Origin: an uncultured Rhodospirillales bacterium
GTDB taxonomy: Bacteria; Pseudomonadota; Alphaproteobacteria; Acetobacterales; Acetobacteraceae
Length of the DNA: 59,210 nucleotides
Direction of reading: 5' to 3'
Assembly (NCBI GenBank): GCA_903844135.1
Contig: CAIMSN010000064.1
Coordinates: 1-59,210 of the forward strand
The notes under the pieces are model-generated. The model did not search any database. It was not told where the DNA came from and saw only the letters and a program-made list of their open reading frames with translations. The position numbers were made by a program, and so were the translations under genes. This document shows, piece after piece, positions 18,225 through 28,164 of this stretch (positions within the stretch are counted from its first letter, which is position 1; each line of letters begins with the position of its first letter).

Positions 18225-18355
18225 GGTGCTGCCTCTTCCCGCGAAAGCCGGGTAAAGCTATGTGAGCCGCCAGACGTCCGGCCGCAACGCGCGGTCGCCG
18301 CTTATCTGCAGCCAGCGCCGGGAGCGGTGCCGGCTGCGCCGGAGACGATGGTTCC

Positions 18356-19621
18356 ATGGCCCGCATCGTGATGAAGTTCGGCGGCACCTCGGTGGCCGAC
18401 CTCGACCGGATCCGGTCGGTGGCGGACAGGGTCAAGCGCCAGGTCGAGTCCGGCGACGAGGTGGCCGTGGTGGTCTCGGCGATGTCCGGGGTGACGAACC
18501 AGCTTGTCGGCTATTGCCAGGCGCTGTCGCCGCTGCACGATGCGCGGGAGTACGACGCCGTGGTGTCGACCGGCGAGCAGGTGACGAGCGGCCTGCTGGC
18601 GATCGCGCTGCAGACCGCCGGGATCGACGCCCGCTCCTGGAGCGGCTGGCAGATCCCGTTCGGCACCGACGGCGCGCACGGCAAGGCGCGGATCGAGGAT
18701 ATCGACGGCGCGCTCCTGGTCGCCAGGATGCAGGCGGGTCAGGTGCCGGTGGTGGCGGGTTTCCAGGGAATCGGCCCCGACAACCGGGTGACGACGCTGG
18801 GCCGCGGCGGCTCCGACACCTCGGCGGTGGCGCTGGCGGCGGCATTGAAGGCGGATCGCTGCGACATCTATACCGATGTGGACGGCATCTATACGACCGA
18901 CCCCAGGATCGTGCCGCGGGCGCGCCGCCTGGACAAGATCGCCTACGAGGAGATGCTGGAGCTGGCGTCGGTCGGTGCCAAGGTGCTGCAGACCCGGTCG
19001 GTGGAACTGGCGATGAAGGAGCGCGTCCGCATCCAGGTGCTGTCGAGCTTCGAGGACGGCCCGGTTCCGGTCGAGAACGGGGGAGACGGCGTGTCGCGCG
19101 GCACGCTGCCAGGGACGCTTGTGGTCGATGAGGACGAGATCGTGGAAAAGGAAATTGTCGCCGGGATCGCCTATTCGCGCGACGACGCGAAGGTGACCGT
19201 GCGCAAGGTTCCGGACCGGCCGGGGGTCGCCGCCGCGGTGTTCGGGCCGCTGTCGGAAGCCAACGTCAACGTCGACATGATCGTCCAGAGCACCGGCGCC
19301 GACGGCACCACCGACATGACCTTCACCGTCGGCAAGACCGATCTGGCCCGCGCGATCCAGGTTCTGGAGGCGGCGCACGGCGACATCCAGTATGGCGAGA
19401 TGCTGACCGACCCGGACGTGGCGAAGATCAGCGTGGTCGGCGTCGGCATGCGCAGCCATGCCGGCGTCGCCAGCACCATGTTCCGGACCCTGTCGGACCG
19501 GTCGATCAACATCCAGGTGATTTCGACGAGCGAGATAAAGGTGAGCGTCCTGATCGGCGTCGAGTATACCGAGCTGGCGGTCAGGGCGCTGCACAGCGCC
19601 TATGGCCTCGATGTCGGTTGA
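18356..19621 (+). CDS. lysC: aspartate kinase (LysC)
   Basis: A 421-residue enzyme that phosphorylates aspartate, the entry to lysine, threonine, methionine and diaminopimelate synthesis. The kinase motif KFGGTSVAD starts at residue 7, GRGGSDTSA binds substrate, and the C-terminal third carries two ACT domains (VPDRPGVAAAVFG and VGVGMRSHAGVASTMF) for feedback inhibition. First gene of a rightward run reaching prfA. In many alphaproteobacteria lysC is followed by ptsP, prfA and prmC; here ptsP is absent and other genes lie between. Confidence 0.96.
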   Translation: MARIVMKFGGTSVADLDRIRSVADRVKRQVESGDEVAVVVSAMSGVTNQLVGYCQALSPLHDAREYDAVVSTGEQVTSGLLAIALQTAGIDARSWSGWQIPFGTDGAHGKARIEDIDGALLVARMQAGQVPVVAGFQGIGPDNRVTTLGRGGSDTSAVALAAALKADRCDIYTDVDGIYTTDPRIVPRARRLDKIAYEEMLELASVGAKVLQTRSVELAMKERVRIQVLSSFEDGPVPVENGGDGVSRGTLPGTLVVDEDEIVEKEIVAGIAYSRDDAKVTVRKVPDRPGVAAAVFGPLSEANVNVDMIVQSTGADGTTDMTFTVGKTDLARAIQVLEAAHGDIQYGEMLTDPDVAKISVVGVGMRSHAGVASTMFRTLSDRSINIQVISTSEIKVSVLIGVEYTELAVRALHSAYGLDVG

Positions 19622-19625
19622 GACG

Positions 19626-20699
19626 ATGATGGACTCGATCCAAGCTGCCCCGCCGCCCGGCGATCCGCAGGCGTTCGCCAACGCCAGGGCGAAGCTCGAC
19701 CGGCTGTGGGCGCGGGGCAGGGCGTTTCTCGGCAGCGATCTCGCCATCATGGGCGGCGCGATGAGCTGGGTCAGCGAGCACACCCTGGTTGCCGCGATCT
19801 CCAACGCCGGCGGGTTCGGGGTGATCGCGTGCGGCTCGATGGGCCCGGATCTGCTCGAGCGCGAGATCGCCGCGACCCAGGCGATGACCGCGAAGCCGTT
19901 CGGGGTCAATCTGATTACGATGCACCCGCAGCTCGACGATCTGATCCAGGTCTGCGTCAGGGCCGGTATCGGTCACGTGGTGCTGGCCGGCGGGGTTCCG
20001 TCCGGCTCGGCCATGCGGGCGATCAAGGATGGCGGCGCCAGGGTGGTCGGTTTCGCTCCGGCCCTGGTGCTCGGCAAGCGGCTGGTGAAGCTCGGTGCCG
20101 ACGCGCTGGTGATCGAAGGCTCGGAAGCGGGCGGCCATATCGGTCCGGTGTCGCTGACCGTGCTGGCGCAGGAAGTTCTCCCGCATATCCGCGACGTGCC
20201 GGTGTTCGTCGCCGGCGGCCTCGGACGCGGCGACGCGATCCTCGGCCTGCTGGAGATGGGAGCTTCCGGGGCCCAGCTCGGCACGCGGTTCGCCGCCTCG
20301 ACCGAGAGCGTCGCCCACGAGCGGTTCAAGCAGGCCTTCGTGCGCGCTTCGGCCCGCGATGCGCTGCCGTCGGTGCAGCTCGACGACCGCTTCCCGGTCA
20401 TCCCGGTGCGCGGTCTGGTGAATGACGGCACCAGGCGGTTCCTGGTGCATCAGGCGGAGACGCTGCGACGCTTCCAGGCCGGCGAGCTGACCAAGGAAGC
20501 CGCCCAGCTCGACATCGAGCATTTCTGGGCCGGGTCGCTGCGTCGTGCGGTGGTCGACGGGGATATCGAAGGCGGATCGGTGATGGCCGGGCAGTCGGTC
20601 GGCATGGTCACCAAGATCCAGCCGATCCGGGAGATCCTGGACGAGCTGGTCGAGCAGGCGGTGCGGACGCTGATGCAGCGCGACGCGCTGGTGTCCTGA
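19626..20699 (+). CDS. nitronate monooxygenase / 2-nitropropane dioxygenase family flavoprotein
   Basis: A 357-residue FMN-binding TIM barrel: IMGGAMSWVS, LVAAISNAGGFGVIACGSM, the KPFGVNLIT strand, VIEGSEAGGHIG, VFVAGGLGRGDAI and GASGAQLGTRFAAS. The family includes nitronate monooxygenases, which oxidise alkyl nitronates, and FabK-like enoyl-ACP reductases; sequence alone does not settle which. ATG 19626 or 19629, just after the lysC stop, so co-transcription is likely. Confidence 0.82.
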   Translation: MMDSIQAAPPPGDPQAFANARAKLDRLWARGRAFLGSDLAIMGGAMSWVSEHTLVAAISNAGGFGVIACGSMGPDLLEREIAATQAMTAKPFGVNLITMHPQLDDLIQVCVRAGIGHVVLAGGVPSGSAMRAIKDGGARVVGFAPALVLGKRLVKLGADALVIEGSEAGGHIGPVSLTVLAQEVLPHIRDVPVFVAGGLGRGDAILGLLEMGASGAQLGTRFAASTESVAHERFKQAFVRASARDALPSVQLDDRFPVIPVRGLVNDGTRRFLVHQAETLRRFQAGELTKEAAQLDIEHFWAGSLRRAVVDGDIEGGSVMAGQSVGMVTKIQPIREILDELVEQAVRTLMQRDALVS

Positions 20700-20716
20700 G
20701 CAGCGTGGCGGAAACC

Positions 20717-22042
20717 ATGGCCAGCAGCGGCATCGAGCAGCCCGGGTCGGACCAGACCATCGACCTGTCGCGGGCGCCGGTCGGCTCGGTGCTGCGGGCC
20801 AAGCGCGAGCAGCTCGGCTGGGGCCTGCCGGACGTCGCCGCCTGGCTGCGGATCAGGCTGTCCTATCTCGAAGCGCTGGAGAGCGGCCAGGTCTCGAAAC
20901 TGCCCGGCAATGCCTACGCGATCGGTTTCCTGCGCGCCTATTCCGGCGCGCTCGGGCTCGACGTCGAGGACATGGCCAAGCGGTTCCGGACCGAGACCAA
21001 GGACGTGACCCGCAAGCCGGAGCTGACCTTCCCGGTCCCGGTGCCGGAGCGCGGCGTGCCGGCCGGCGCGGTGGTGCTGCTCGGCGTCGTGGTCGTGGTG
21101 TTCGCCTATGTCGGCTGGTACGAGTTCACCGGCCATCTCAGCCGCGAAACCCATAGCGTTCCAGCGGTGCCGGCGCCGTTGCTGCCCTATGCCGGCGGCA
21201 CCGCGCCGACCGCGTCGCCGCAGGTCGCCACCGTGATGCCGGGTCCCGGCCAGACCCCGTCGCCCCAGGCGCCCCTGGCGCCGGGAACGGCTCCGGCGCA
21301 AACCGCGGCGCCATCACCAGTGCAATCGCCGGGGCAGGCCGCGACCGAGGCGGGCGGGGCCGGCTCGGCGCCAGCCGTGCCGACCGGTTCGCCGTCCGCA
21401 GAGACTGCGGGCGTTCCGGCGGAAGCGCCGGCACCGGCGAGGCCGGTGCAGATCCCGACCACGACCGCGCCGTCGCCTGCGGCCGGCAGCGCGGCGACCG
21501 CGACGCCTGCGACGGCAGGCGCCGGAGCCACGGGTAGCGCTCCCGCTGCGCCGGCCGGCCAGATCACCCTGAACGCGGTGGCGGCGAGCTGGGTGCAGGT
21601 GCGCCAGCTTGGCGGAAAGGTGCTCTACGACCATATCCTGCAGCCCGGGGAGAGCTGGAGCGTGCCGGCCGGTACCGACGGGCTGACGCTCTCGACCGGC
21701 AATGCCGGTGGCCTGACCCTGTCCGCGGACGGTACCACCAGCCCGGTGCTGGGCAAGGTGGGCGGGGTGCGGCGCGGCATCCCGCTCAGCGTCCAGGCGA
21801 TCAAGGACGGCTCGGTGGCCTTGCCGGCCGTTCCAGCGGCAGCGTCATCGGCGACGTCATCGGCGATCCAGCCGGACGGCGCGCGGACCGAGGCGCCTGG
21901 CGCCGGTTCGGAGAGCAATCCTGCGGCGAATCCGCCGCAGCTCGTGCATAAGACCCGCAGGGCGGCCCCGGCGGCGCCCGTCGAGGACGAGACCGAGCGC
22001 CTGAACCGGGCGCAACTCAAGACCCCGCCGCCGCAGAACTAG
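20717..22042 (+). CDS. RodZ-like helix-turn-helix membrane protein with DUF4115 domain
   Basis: About 441 residues. The N-terminal HTH of the RodZ/Xre type (VGSVLRAKREQLGW ... SYLEALESG) is followed by a single membrane segment about residues 115-135, a long Pro/Ala/Thr-rich linker and a C-terminal DUF4115 beta domain (NAVAASWVQVRQLGGKVLYD, then PAGTDGLTLSTGNAGGLTL). This is the RodZ architecture, a cytoskeletal protein linking MreB to cell shape. A GTG at 20705 is an alternative start. It lies directly before ispG, a neighbour of rodZ in many Proteobacteria, which supports the call. Confidence 0.8.
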   Translation: MASSGIEQPGSDQTIDLSRAPVGSVLRAKREQLGWGLPDVAAWLRIRLSYLEALESGQVSKLPGNAYAIGFLRAYSGALGLDVEDMAKRFRTETKDVTRKPELTFPVPVPERGVPAGAVVLLGVVVVVFAYVGWYEFTGHLSRETHSVPAVPAPLLPYAGGTAPTASPQVATVMPGPGQTPSPQAPLAPGTAPAQTAAPSPVQSPGQAATEAGGAGSAPAVPTGSPSAETAGVPAEAPAPARPVQIPTTTAPSPAAGSAATATPATAGAGATGSAPAAPAGQITLNAVAASWVQVRQLGGKVLYDHILQPGESWSVPAGTDGLTLSTGNAGGLTLSADGTTSPVLGKVGGVRRGIPLSVQAIKDGSVALPAVPAAASSATSSAIQPDGARTEAPGAGSESNPAANPPQLVHKTRRAAPAAPVEDETERLNRAQLKTPPPQN

Positions 22043-22102
22043 GCGACCGGGTCGGCAATCCGGTGCGCCGCTGCGGGCAGCGCGCAACCGAGGGAGATCG
22101 CG

Positions 22103-23281
22103 ATGAGCTACCGTCCGTACCAGCAGATCGAGCGACGCAAGTCGCGCCAGATCCATGTCGGCCGGGTGCCGGTGGGCGGCGACGCGCCGATCACCGTGCA
22201 GACCATGACCAACACGCTGACCACCGACGCCGCGGCGACCATCGCGCAGATCCGGCTATCCGAGATCGCCGGTGTCGACATCGTGCGTGTTTCCTGCCCG
22301 GACGAGGAAAGCACCGCGGCGCTCGCCGAGATCGTCCGCGAGGTCAACGTGCCGATCGTCGCCGACATCCATTTCCATTATAAGCGCGCGATCGAGGCGG
22401 CCCGCGCCGGTGCCGCGTGCCTGCGCATCAACCCCGGCAATATCGGCTCGCCGGAGCGGGTCCGCGAGGTGGTGAACGCGGCGCGCGAGCACGGCTGCTC
22501 GATCCGGATCGGCGTGAACGCCGGCTCGCTGGAGCGGCATCTGCTGGAGAAGTACGGCGAGCCGAACCCGGACGCGCTGGTCGAGAGCGCCCTGGAACAC
22601 GCCAAGATCCTGCAGGACCTCGATTTCCACGAGTTCAAGATCAGCGTGAAGGCGTCGGACGTGTTCCTCGCCGTCGCCGCCTACACCCAGCTCGCCGAGG
22701 TCTGCGACCATCCGCTGCATATCGGCATCACCGAGGCCGGCGGAAAGCGCGCCGGCACCGTCAAGAGCGCGATCGGACTCGGCAACCTGCTCTGGGCCGG
22801 CATCGGCGACACGCTGCGCGTCAGCCTGTCGGCGGAGCCGGCGGAGGAGGTGCATGTCGGCTGGGACATCCTGAAATCGCTGGGCATCCGCCACCGCGGC
22901 GTGAAGATCATCTCCTGCCCGTCCTGCGCCCGTCAGGGCTTCAACGTGATCCAGACCGTCTCGACCCTGGAGGAGCGGCTGGCGCATATCGAGACGCCGC
23001 TCACCCTGTCGATCATCGGCTGCGTGGTGAACGGGCCGGGCGAGGCGCTGATGACCGATATCGGCGTCACCGGCGGCGGCTCCGGCCGTCACATGGTCTA
23101 TGCCGCCGGCAAGCAGGACCACACCACCCCGGCCGACTCGATGATCGACCATATCGTCGATCTGGTCACCGCCAAGGCGGAGACGATCCAGGCCGAGATC
23201 GATGCCAGGAAGGCGCAGGAGGCGGCCGACGCCTCGCGTCTGGTGCAGCAGGCGCGGACCCCCGAGCGGGTGGCGGAGTAG
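22103..23281 (+). CDS. ispG: (E)-4-hydroxy-3-methylbut-2-enyl-diphosphate synthase IspG
   Basis: A 392-residue iron-sulfur enzyme of the MEP isoprenoid pathway that turns MEcPP into HMBPP. The N-terminal TIM barrel contains [10 protein letters not shown] and [10 protein letters not shown]. The C-terminal cluster domain has the cysteines CPSC and [12 protein letters not shown] 22103 follows GAGGGAG. The C-terminus carries an extra Glu/Ala/Arg-rich tail. A 20-bp tandem duplication spans the stop codon and the 22 bases after it. Confidence 0.95.
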   Translation: MSYRPYQQIERRKSRQIHVGRVPVGGDAPITVQTMTNTLTTDAAATIAQIRLSEIAGVDIVRVSCPDEESTAALAEIVREVNVPIVADIHFHYKRAIEAARAGAACLRINPGNIGSPERVREVVNAAREHGCSIRIGVNAGSLERHLLEKYGEPNPDALVESALEHAKILQDLDFHEFKISVKASDVFLAVAAYTQLAEVCDHPLHIGITEAGGKRAGTVKSAIGLGNLLWAGIGDTLRVSLSAEPAEEVHVGWDILKSLGIRHRGVKIISCPSCARQGFNVIQTVSTLEERLAHIETPLTLSIIGCVVNGPGEALMTDIGVTGGGSGRHMVYAAGKQDHTTPADSMIDHIVDLVTAKAETIQAEIDARKAQEAADASRLVQQARTPERVAE

Positions 23282-23303
23282 GCGAGCGGGTGGCGGAATA
23301 GGC
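23264..23303 (+). repeat. 20-bp tandem duplication across the ispG stop
   Basis: Two adjacent 20-bp units (23264-23283 and 23284-23303) that differ at one base (G versus A). The first includes the last ispG codons and its TAG stop; the second recreates that stop context just before the hisS ATG at 23307. It looks like a recent slippage or unequal-exchange duplication. Confidence 0.85.
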
Positions 23304-23306
23304 GTC

Positions 23307-24553
23307 ATGGAGGCTTTGCAGCCGGTTCGCGGCACCCGGGACCTGATCGGCGAGGATCAGCGCCGGCACGCCTACGTGGTCGAGACCGCGCGCCGGATCG
23401 CCGCGCTGTACGGCTTCGACGAATGGAGCACGCCGATCTTCGAGGATACCGGGGTGTTCTCCCGCAGCCTCGGCGACACCTCGGACGTGGTCTCCAAGGA
23501 GATGTACAGCTTCACCGATCGCGGCGGCGATTTCCTCACGCTGCGGCCCGAGGGCACCGCCGGGGTCTGTCGCGCCCTGGTCAGCAACGGCCTGACCCAG
23601 TCGCTGCCGCAGAAGGTGTTCTATGCCGGGCCGATGTTCCGTTACGAGCGGCCGCAGAAGGGCCGCTACCGGCAGTTCCACCAGATCGGCGCCGAGCTGA
23701 TCGGCCCGTCGGAACCGGCGGCCGACGCCGAGGCGATCGCGCTGGGCGCGCACATCCTGGATGCGCTGGGCCTCGCCGGGCAGACCGTGCTGGAGCTCAA
23801 CACGCTCGGCGACCTGGAGAGCCGGTCGGCCTGGCGAGCCGCCCTGATCGGCTATTTCGCCGAGCGGCGCGACGCGCTGTCCGAGGAGAGCCAGGCCCGC
23901 CTGGAGCGCAACCCGCTGCGGATCCTCGACAGCAAGTCGCCCGCCGACCAGGCGCTGGTCGCCGACGCGCCGCTGATCGGCGCCTACCTGACGGAGCGCG
24001 CGCGGAGCCTCTGGGACGGGCTGCGGACTGCGCTCGACGGCTTCGGCGTGCCGTTCCGGGAAAATCCGAGGATCGTGCGCGGCCTCGACTATTACAGCCA
24101 CACCGCGTTCGAATTCGTCACCGATCGGCTCGGTGCCCAGGGCACGGTCCTGGCCGGCGGACGCTATGACGGGCTGGTCGCCGACATGGGCGGTCCGCAG
24201 ACGCCGGCGATCGGCTGGGCCGCGGGGATCGAGCGTCTGTCGATGCTGCTGGAGAACGCCCCTGCCGCGCCGAGCGCCGTGGCGGTGATACCGATCGGCG
24301 AGGGCGCGCAAGCGTCGGCGATCCTGGTGCTGCAGACGCTGCGCCGGGCCGGAATCAGGGCCGAGATGAGCTATCGCGGCAATTTGAAGCGCCGCCTGGA
24401 GCGGGCCAACAAGATCGGCGCCGGCTTCGCGGTGATCCTCGGCGAGGAAGAGGCCGCGCGCGGCGTGGCGCAGCTCAAGGATCTGGGGCAGGGGACGCAG
24501 CAGGAGGTGGCGATCGACCGTCTGCCCGCCATGCTGGGGACCCGGAACGACTG

Positions 24554-24554
<1 letters not shown>
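23307..24554 (+). CDS. hisS: histidyl-tRNA synthetase
   Basis: A 415-residue class II synthetase. Motif 1 region near the N-terminus ([10 protein letters not shown]), motif 2 in [20 protein letters not shown], the histidine-specific signature [13 protein letters not shown] and motif 3 in [10 protein letters not shown] are all present, followed by a C-terminal anticodon-binding domain. It charges tRNA-His. ATG 23307 is preceded by the tandem duplication, and its stop overlaps the prfA start (TGATG). Confidence 0.96.
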
Positions 24555-25621
<1,067 letters not shown>

Positions 25622-25625
25622 CCGG

Positions 25626-25782
25626 GGAGCCTGCCTGCAAACGCGTCCTGGCGGTCATCCGCGGTGCTCCGGTGCTCGCGGCCATCAAGGCCGCTCCGCT
25701 CCGGTGCTCGCGGATCACCCGCGGCCGGCGACGCTTCGCGGCGCCTCTGACTCGCCAGGACACGTTTTCAGGCAGGCTCTCC
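25626..25782. repeat. 157-bp imperfect palindrome with 28-30 bp inverted ends
   Basis: The left arm (25626-25653) and right arm (25753-25782) are inverted copies with only a few mismatches; both contain GCCTGCCTG and GTCCTGGCG. The roughly 100-bp interior has a 16-bp direct repeat, GCTCCGGTGCTCGCGG, at 25666-25681 and 25698-25713. It sits 5 bp after the prfA stop and could terminate the lysC-prfA transcript or be a small non-autonomous mobile sequence. No target-site duplication is evident. Together with the 108-bp repeat it accounts for the roughly 300 bp without a gene here. Confidence 0.7.
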
Positions 25783-25820
25783 GAGCGGATTTTGGGGCGC
25801 GGCGCGGCGTCGGTTTTGGT

Positions 25821-25928
25821 CTAGAGCACGGTCCGTTCGCCTTGGCTCACGCCCCGTGCTCTAGCCTGTTGTTTCAGCGAGCATCTCTATCCGATCGAAC
25901 GATTCCGCTCGATCGGATGATGCTCTAG
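25821..25928. repeat. 108-bp dispersed repeat, copy 1 (CTAG-ended double hairpin)
   Basis: Begins and ends in CTAG and contains two hairpins: AGAGCACGG paired with CCGTGCTCT, then CCGATCGA paired with TCGATCGG. It is identical to 35458-35565 except at about four positions, some of them in hairpin arms. The right end supplies the TAG stop of the leftward gene at 25925-26407. Behaviour is like a REP/BIME-type intergenic palindrome. Confidence 0.9.
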
Positions 25929-26407
25929 GAGATCGGGGCCTGGCAGAAGGGGGAGGGGCCGGCTTGCGGACGCACGGCCATGCGGTCGGAGGGGTCGGCC
26001 AGGTAGAACAGGGTGAAGTCGCGGGCACCCAGGGCGAGGAACGTATGACCGTCTGGATCCGGCAGGCTGCCCTGGCCGCTGACGCGATGCACCTGGCGGC
26101 TGCCGTCCGCGCCGCGGAACACGATCTCGCCGCACAACGCGTAATCGTGGGCCCGCCCGTCCTGGCCGGGGCGGTCTGCCACCGTGACCGGAATCCTCGC
26201 TCGCGTCGTCGTGTCGTTCAGCCGCACGTCGGCGACCAGCCTGCCGTCGATATACAGGCGGGTGATCTCGCTCAGCTCTTCCGCCGCCTTCTCGTCGAGG
26301 ACGGTGAAGCTGGACGCGTTCGCCCGGGCGACGGGAAAGGAGGCGCTGACGAACAGCGTGCCGGCGAACGCCAGCAGGGCTTGATACGATCGGATACGGC
26401 GCGTCAT
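25925..26407 (-). CDS. secreted protein of unknown function
   Basis: A 160-residue protein with a signal peptide (cleavage about VARA-NA). No domain is recognised. The mature part contains two cysteines (YALCGE and the last residues FCQAP) that could form a disulfide, and a mid region of alternating polar/hydrophobic sequence suggesting beta structure. Start ATG 26407 is used; a GTG at 26425 is possible but would overlap the divergent prmC start. Its TAG stop is provided by the 108-bp repeat, so the C-terminus may have been changed by insertion of that element. Confidence 0.6.
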   Translation of the reverse strand: MTRRIRSYQALLAFAGTLFVSASFPVARANASSFTVLDEKAAEELSEITRLYIDGRLVADVRLNDTTTRARIPVTVADRPGQDGRAHDYALCGEIVFRGADGSRQVHRVSGQGSLPDPDGHTFLALGARDFTLFYLADPSDRMAVRPQAGPSPFCQAPIS

Positions 26408-26418
26408 AGGCGCCGAGC

Positions 26419-27276
26419 ATGACACGAAAAACCGTCTCTGCCCTGCTCTCGATCGCGGAAATCAGGCTGCGGGACGCGGAAATCGACCAGCCGCGGCGAG
26501 AGGCGCGGCTGCTGCTGGGGCTGGCGCTCGGATGCGAGCCGATCGATCTGCTGCGCCTGCCGCCCGATTCCCTCGCCGAGAGCGACCGGTTCGACTCGCT
26601 GCTGGATCGGCGCTGCCGGCGCGAGCCGATGGCCTATCTGTCCGGCCGATGCGGCTTCTGGACGCTCGATCTCGCGGTGTCCGCCGACACGCTGATTCCG
26701 CGGGCCGACAGCGAGACGCTCGTCGAGGCGGTGCTGGCGCAGCGACCGGACCGGACCGGCCTGGGACGGGTCCTCGATCTCGGCACCGGGACCGGCTGCC
26801 TGCTGCTGGCCATACTGTCCGAGTATCCGGCCGCGTTCGGGGTAGGGCTCGACATCTCGCCCGGCGCCGCGCTGCTGGCGCAGCGCAACGCCGCCGCCAA
26901 CGGACTGTCGGCGCGATGCGCGATGCTGTGCGGCGACTGGGATGCGCCGCTCGCCGGCGGCTTCGACCTGATCCTGTCCAACCCGCCTTATATCCCCGCC
27001 GGCGACTTGGCCGGACTGATGCGGGAGGTGCGCGCCCATGAGCCGGCGCGCGCCCTCGTCGGCGGCGAGGACGGGCTGGAGGCGTATCGGCGGCTGATGC
27101 CGGTCCTGGTCCGCCGCCTGCTGCCGGGCGGCCTCGCGGTTCTGGAGCTTGGCGTCGGCCAGGCACCGCCGGTCGAGGCGCTGGCGCGCGACGCCGGCCT
27201 GGCGACGTGCGGCGTGCGGTCCGATCTTGGCGGTGTCCCGCGCGCGTTGCTGATCCAGCGCGCCCTCGATGATTGA
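26419..27276 (+). CDS. prmC: peptide chain release factor N5-glutamine methyltransferase (PrmC/HemK)
   Basis: A 285-residue enzyme that methylates the GGQ glutamine of release factors. It has an N-terminal helical domain (PRREARLLLG), SAM-binding block LDLGTGTGCLLLAI and catalytic NPPY (SNPPYIPAGD). Works on the product of prfA just upstream. Only 11 bp separate its ATG from the divergent ATG at 26407, so any promoter for prmC must lie inside the neighbouring gene. Confidence 0.95.
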   Translation: MTRKTVSALLSIAEIRLRDAEIDQPRREARLLLGLALGCEPIDLLRLPPDSLAESDRFDSLLDRRCRREPMAYLSGRCGFWTLDLAVSADTLIPRADSETLVEAVLAQRPDRTGLGRVLDLGTGTGCLLLAILSEYPAAFGVGLDISPGAALLAQRNAAANGLSARCAMLCGDWDAPLAGGFDLILSNPPYIPAGDLAGLMREVRAHEPARALVGGEDGLEAYRRLMPVLVRRLLPGGLAVLELGVGQAPPVEALARDAGLATCGVRSDLGGVPRALLIQRALDD

Positions 27277-27551
27277 CACGGGCCCGGCTTCGGGAAAAAA
27301 CGTTTGGCAGGGTCCGTGTCAGAAGCTAGGGTCGAACTGCATGCCTGCGACCGGGTGGCCCCGCATCGGCCGGCCACCACGCGCCGCAGGACAGTCCGGG
27401 TTCGATCCATCGCTTGAACGACGGATCGGCCACCCGCCAGGACAAGCGGTCCGGTCATCGTCCCAGTGTCGCCGTGACAGTGTCGCCGTGACGGCCGGGA
27501 TCGACCTCAGAGCCCTCAGGGGCAACGCCAGGAAAGTGCTGTGACAAGCCG

Positions 27552-28112
27552 ATGAACATGAAACGTATGCGTGGTCGCAACCATCGTCCGGGAGGCGGTG
27601 GCGGCGGTGGTGGTGGCGGTTCTCCGATCCGGCACAATAACGGTCAGATCCCTCTCAATCGCAACCATGTGTTCGACAGCAACGGGCCGGATCTGCGGAT
27701 TCGCGGCACCGCGCAGCAATTGTTCGAGAAGTATCTCCAGCTCGGACGCGATGCCACCAGCTCCGGCGACCGGGTCATGGCGGAAGGCTATTTCCAGCAT
27801 GCCGAGCATTATTTCCGTATCCTGAACGCGATCGCCCAGGCGACGCAGCAGAGCCAGGCGACGCAGCAGGTCCAGCACACCCAGCGCGGCCGGCACCAGG
27901 ACGGCGAGAACGCCGAGCGCGGCGGCCAGGACGATACCGGCCAACATCATGCCGGCCAGAACCATGGTGGCCAGGCTCATGGTGGCCAGAACCAGGGCGG
28001 CCAGAACCAGGGCTATGCGTCCCAGGACGGCGATGACGAGCAGGCGTCCGGCGATGAGCGGTCCCAGCCGCGTTCCGCGTCTCGGCCGGAAATGTCCTCG
28101 GCCGACCACTGA
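27552..28112 (+). CDS. DUF4167 RNA-binding-like protein with Gln/Gly repeat tail
   Basis: A 186-residue protein. The N-terminus is basic and Gly-rich (MRGRN, then a run of ten glycines), followed by the conserved DUF4167 block: NHVFDSNGPDLRIRGT, then QQLFEKYLQLGRDA and EGYFQHAEHYFRI. The C-terminus is a low-complexity tail of Gln/Gly-rich repeats (GQNHGGQ, GQNQGGQ). The family is widespread in alphaproteobacteria and usually lies near prmC, as here. The fold looks suited to RNA or ribosome association, but function is unproven. The 275 bp before it show no clear feature beyond a weak 8-bp inverted repeat (27274-27281 and 27314-27321). Confidence 0.82.
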   Translation: MNMKRMRGRNHRPGGGGGGGGGGSPIRHNNGQIPLNRNHVFDSNGPDLRIRGTAQQLFEKYLQLGRDATSSGDRVMAEGYFQHAEHYFRILNAIAQATQQSQATQQVQHTQRGRHQDGENAERGGQDDTGQHHAGQNHGGQAHGGQNQGGQNQGYASQDGDDEQASGDERSQPRSASRPEMSSADH

Positions 28113-28164
28113 GGGGCCGCGGGCGAGCTGATCTCCGCCGCCTCCGGCGACACCGCCGGCGGGG

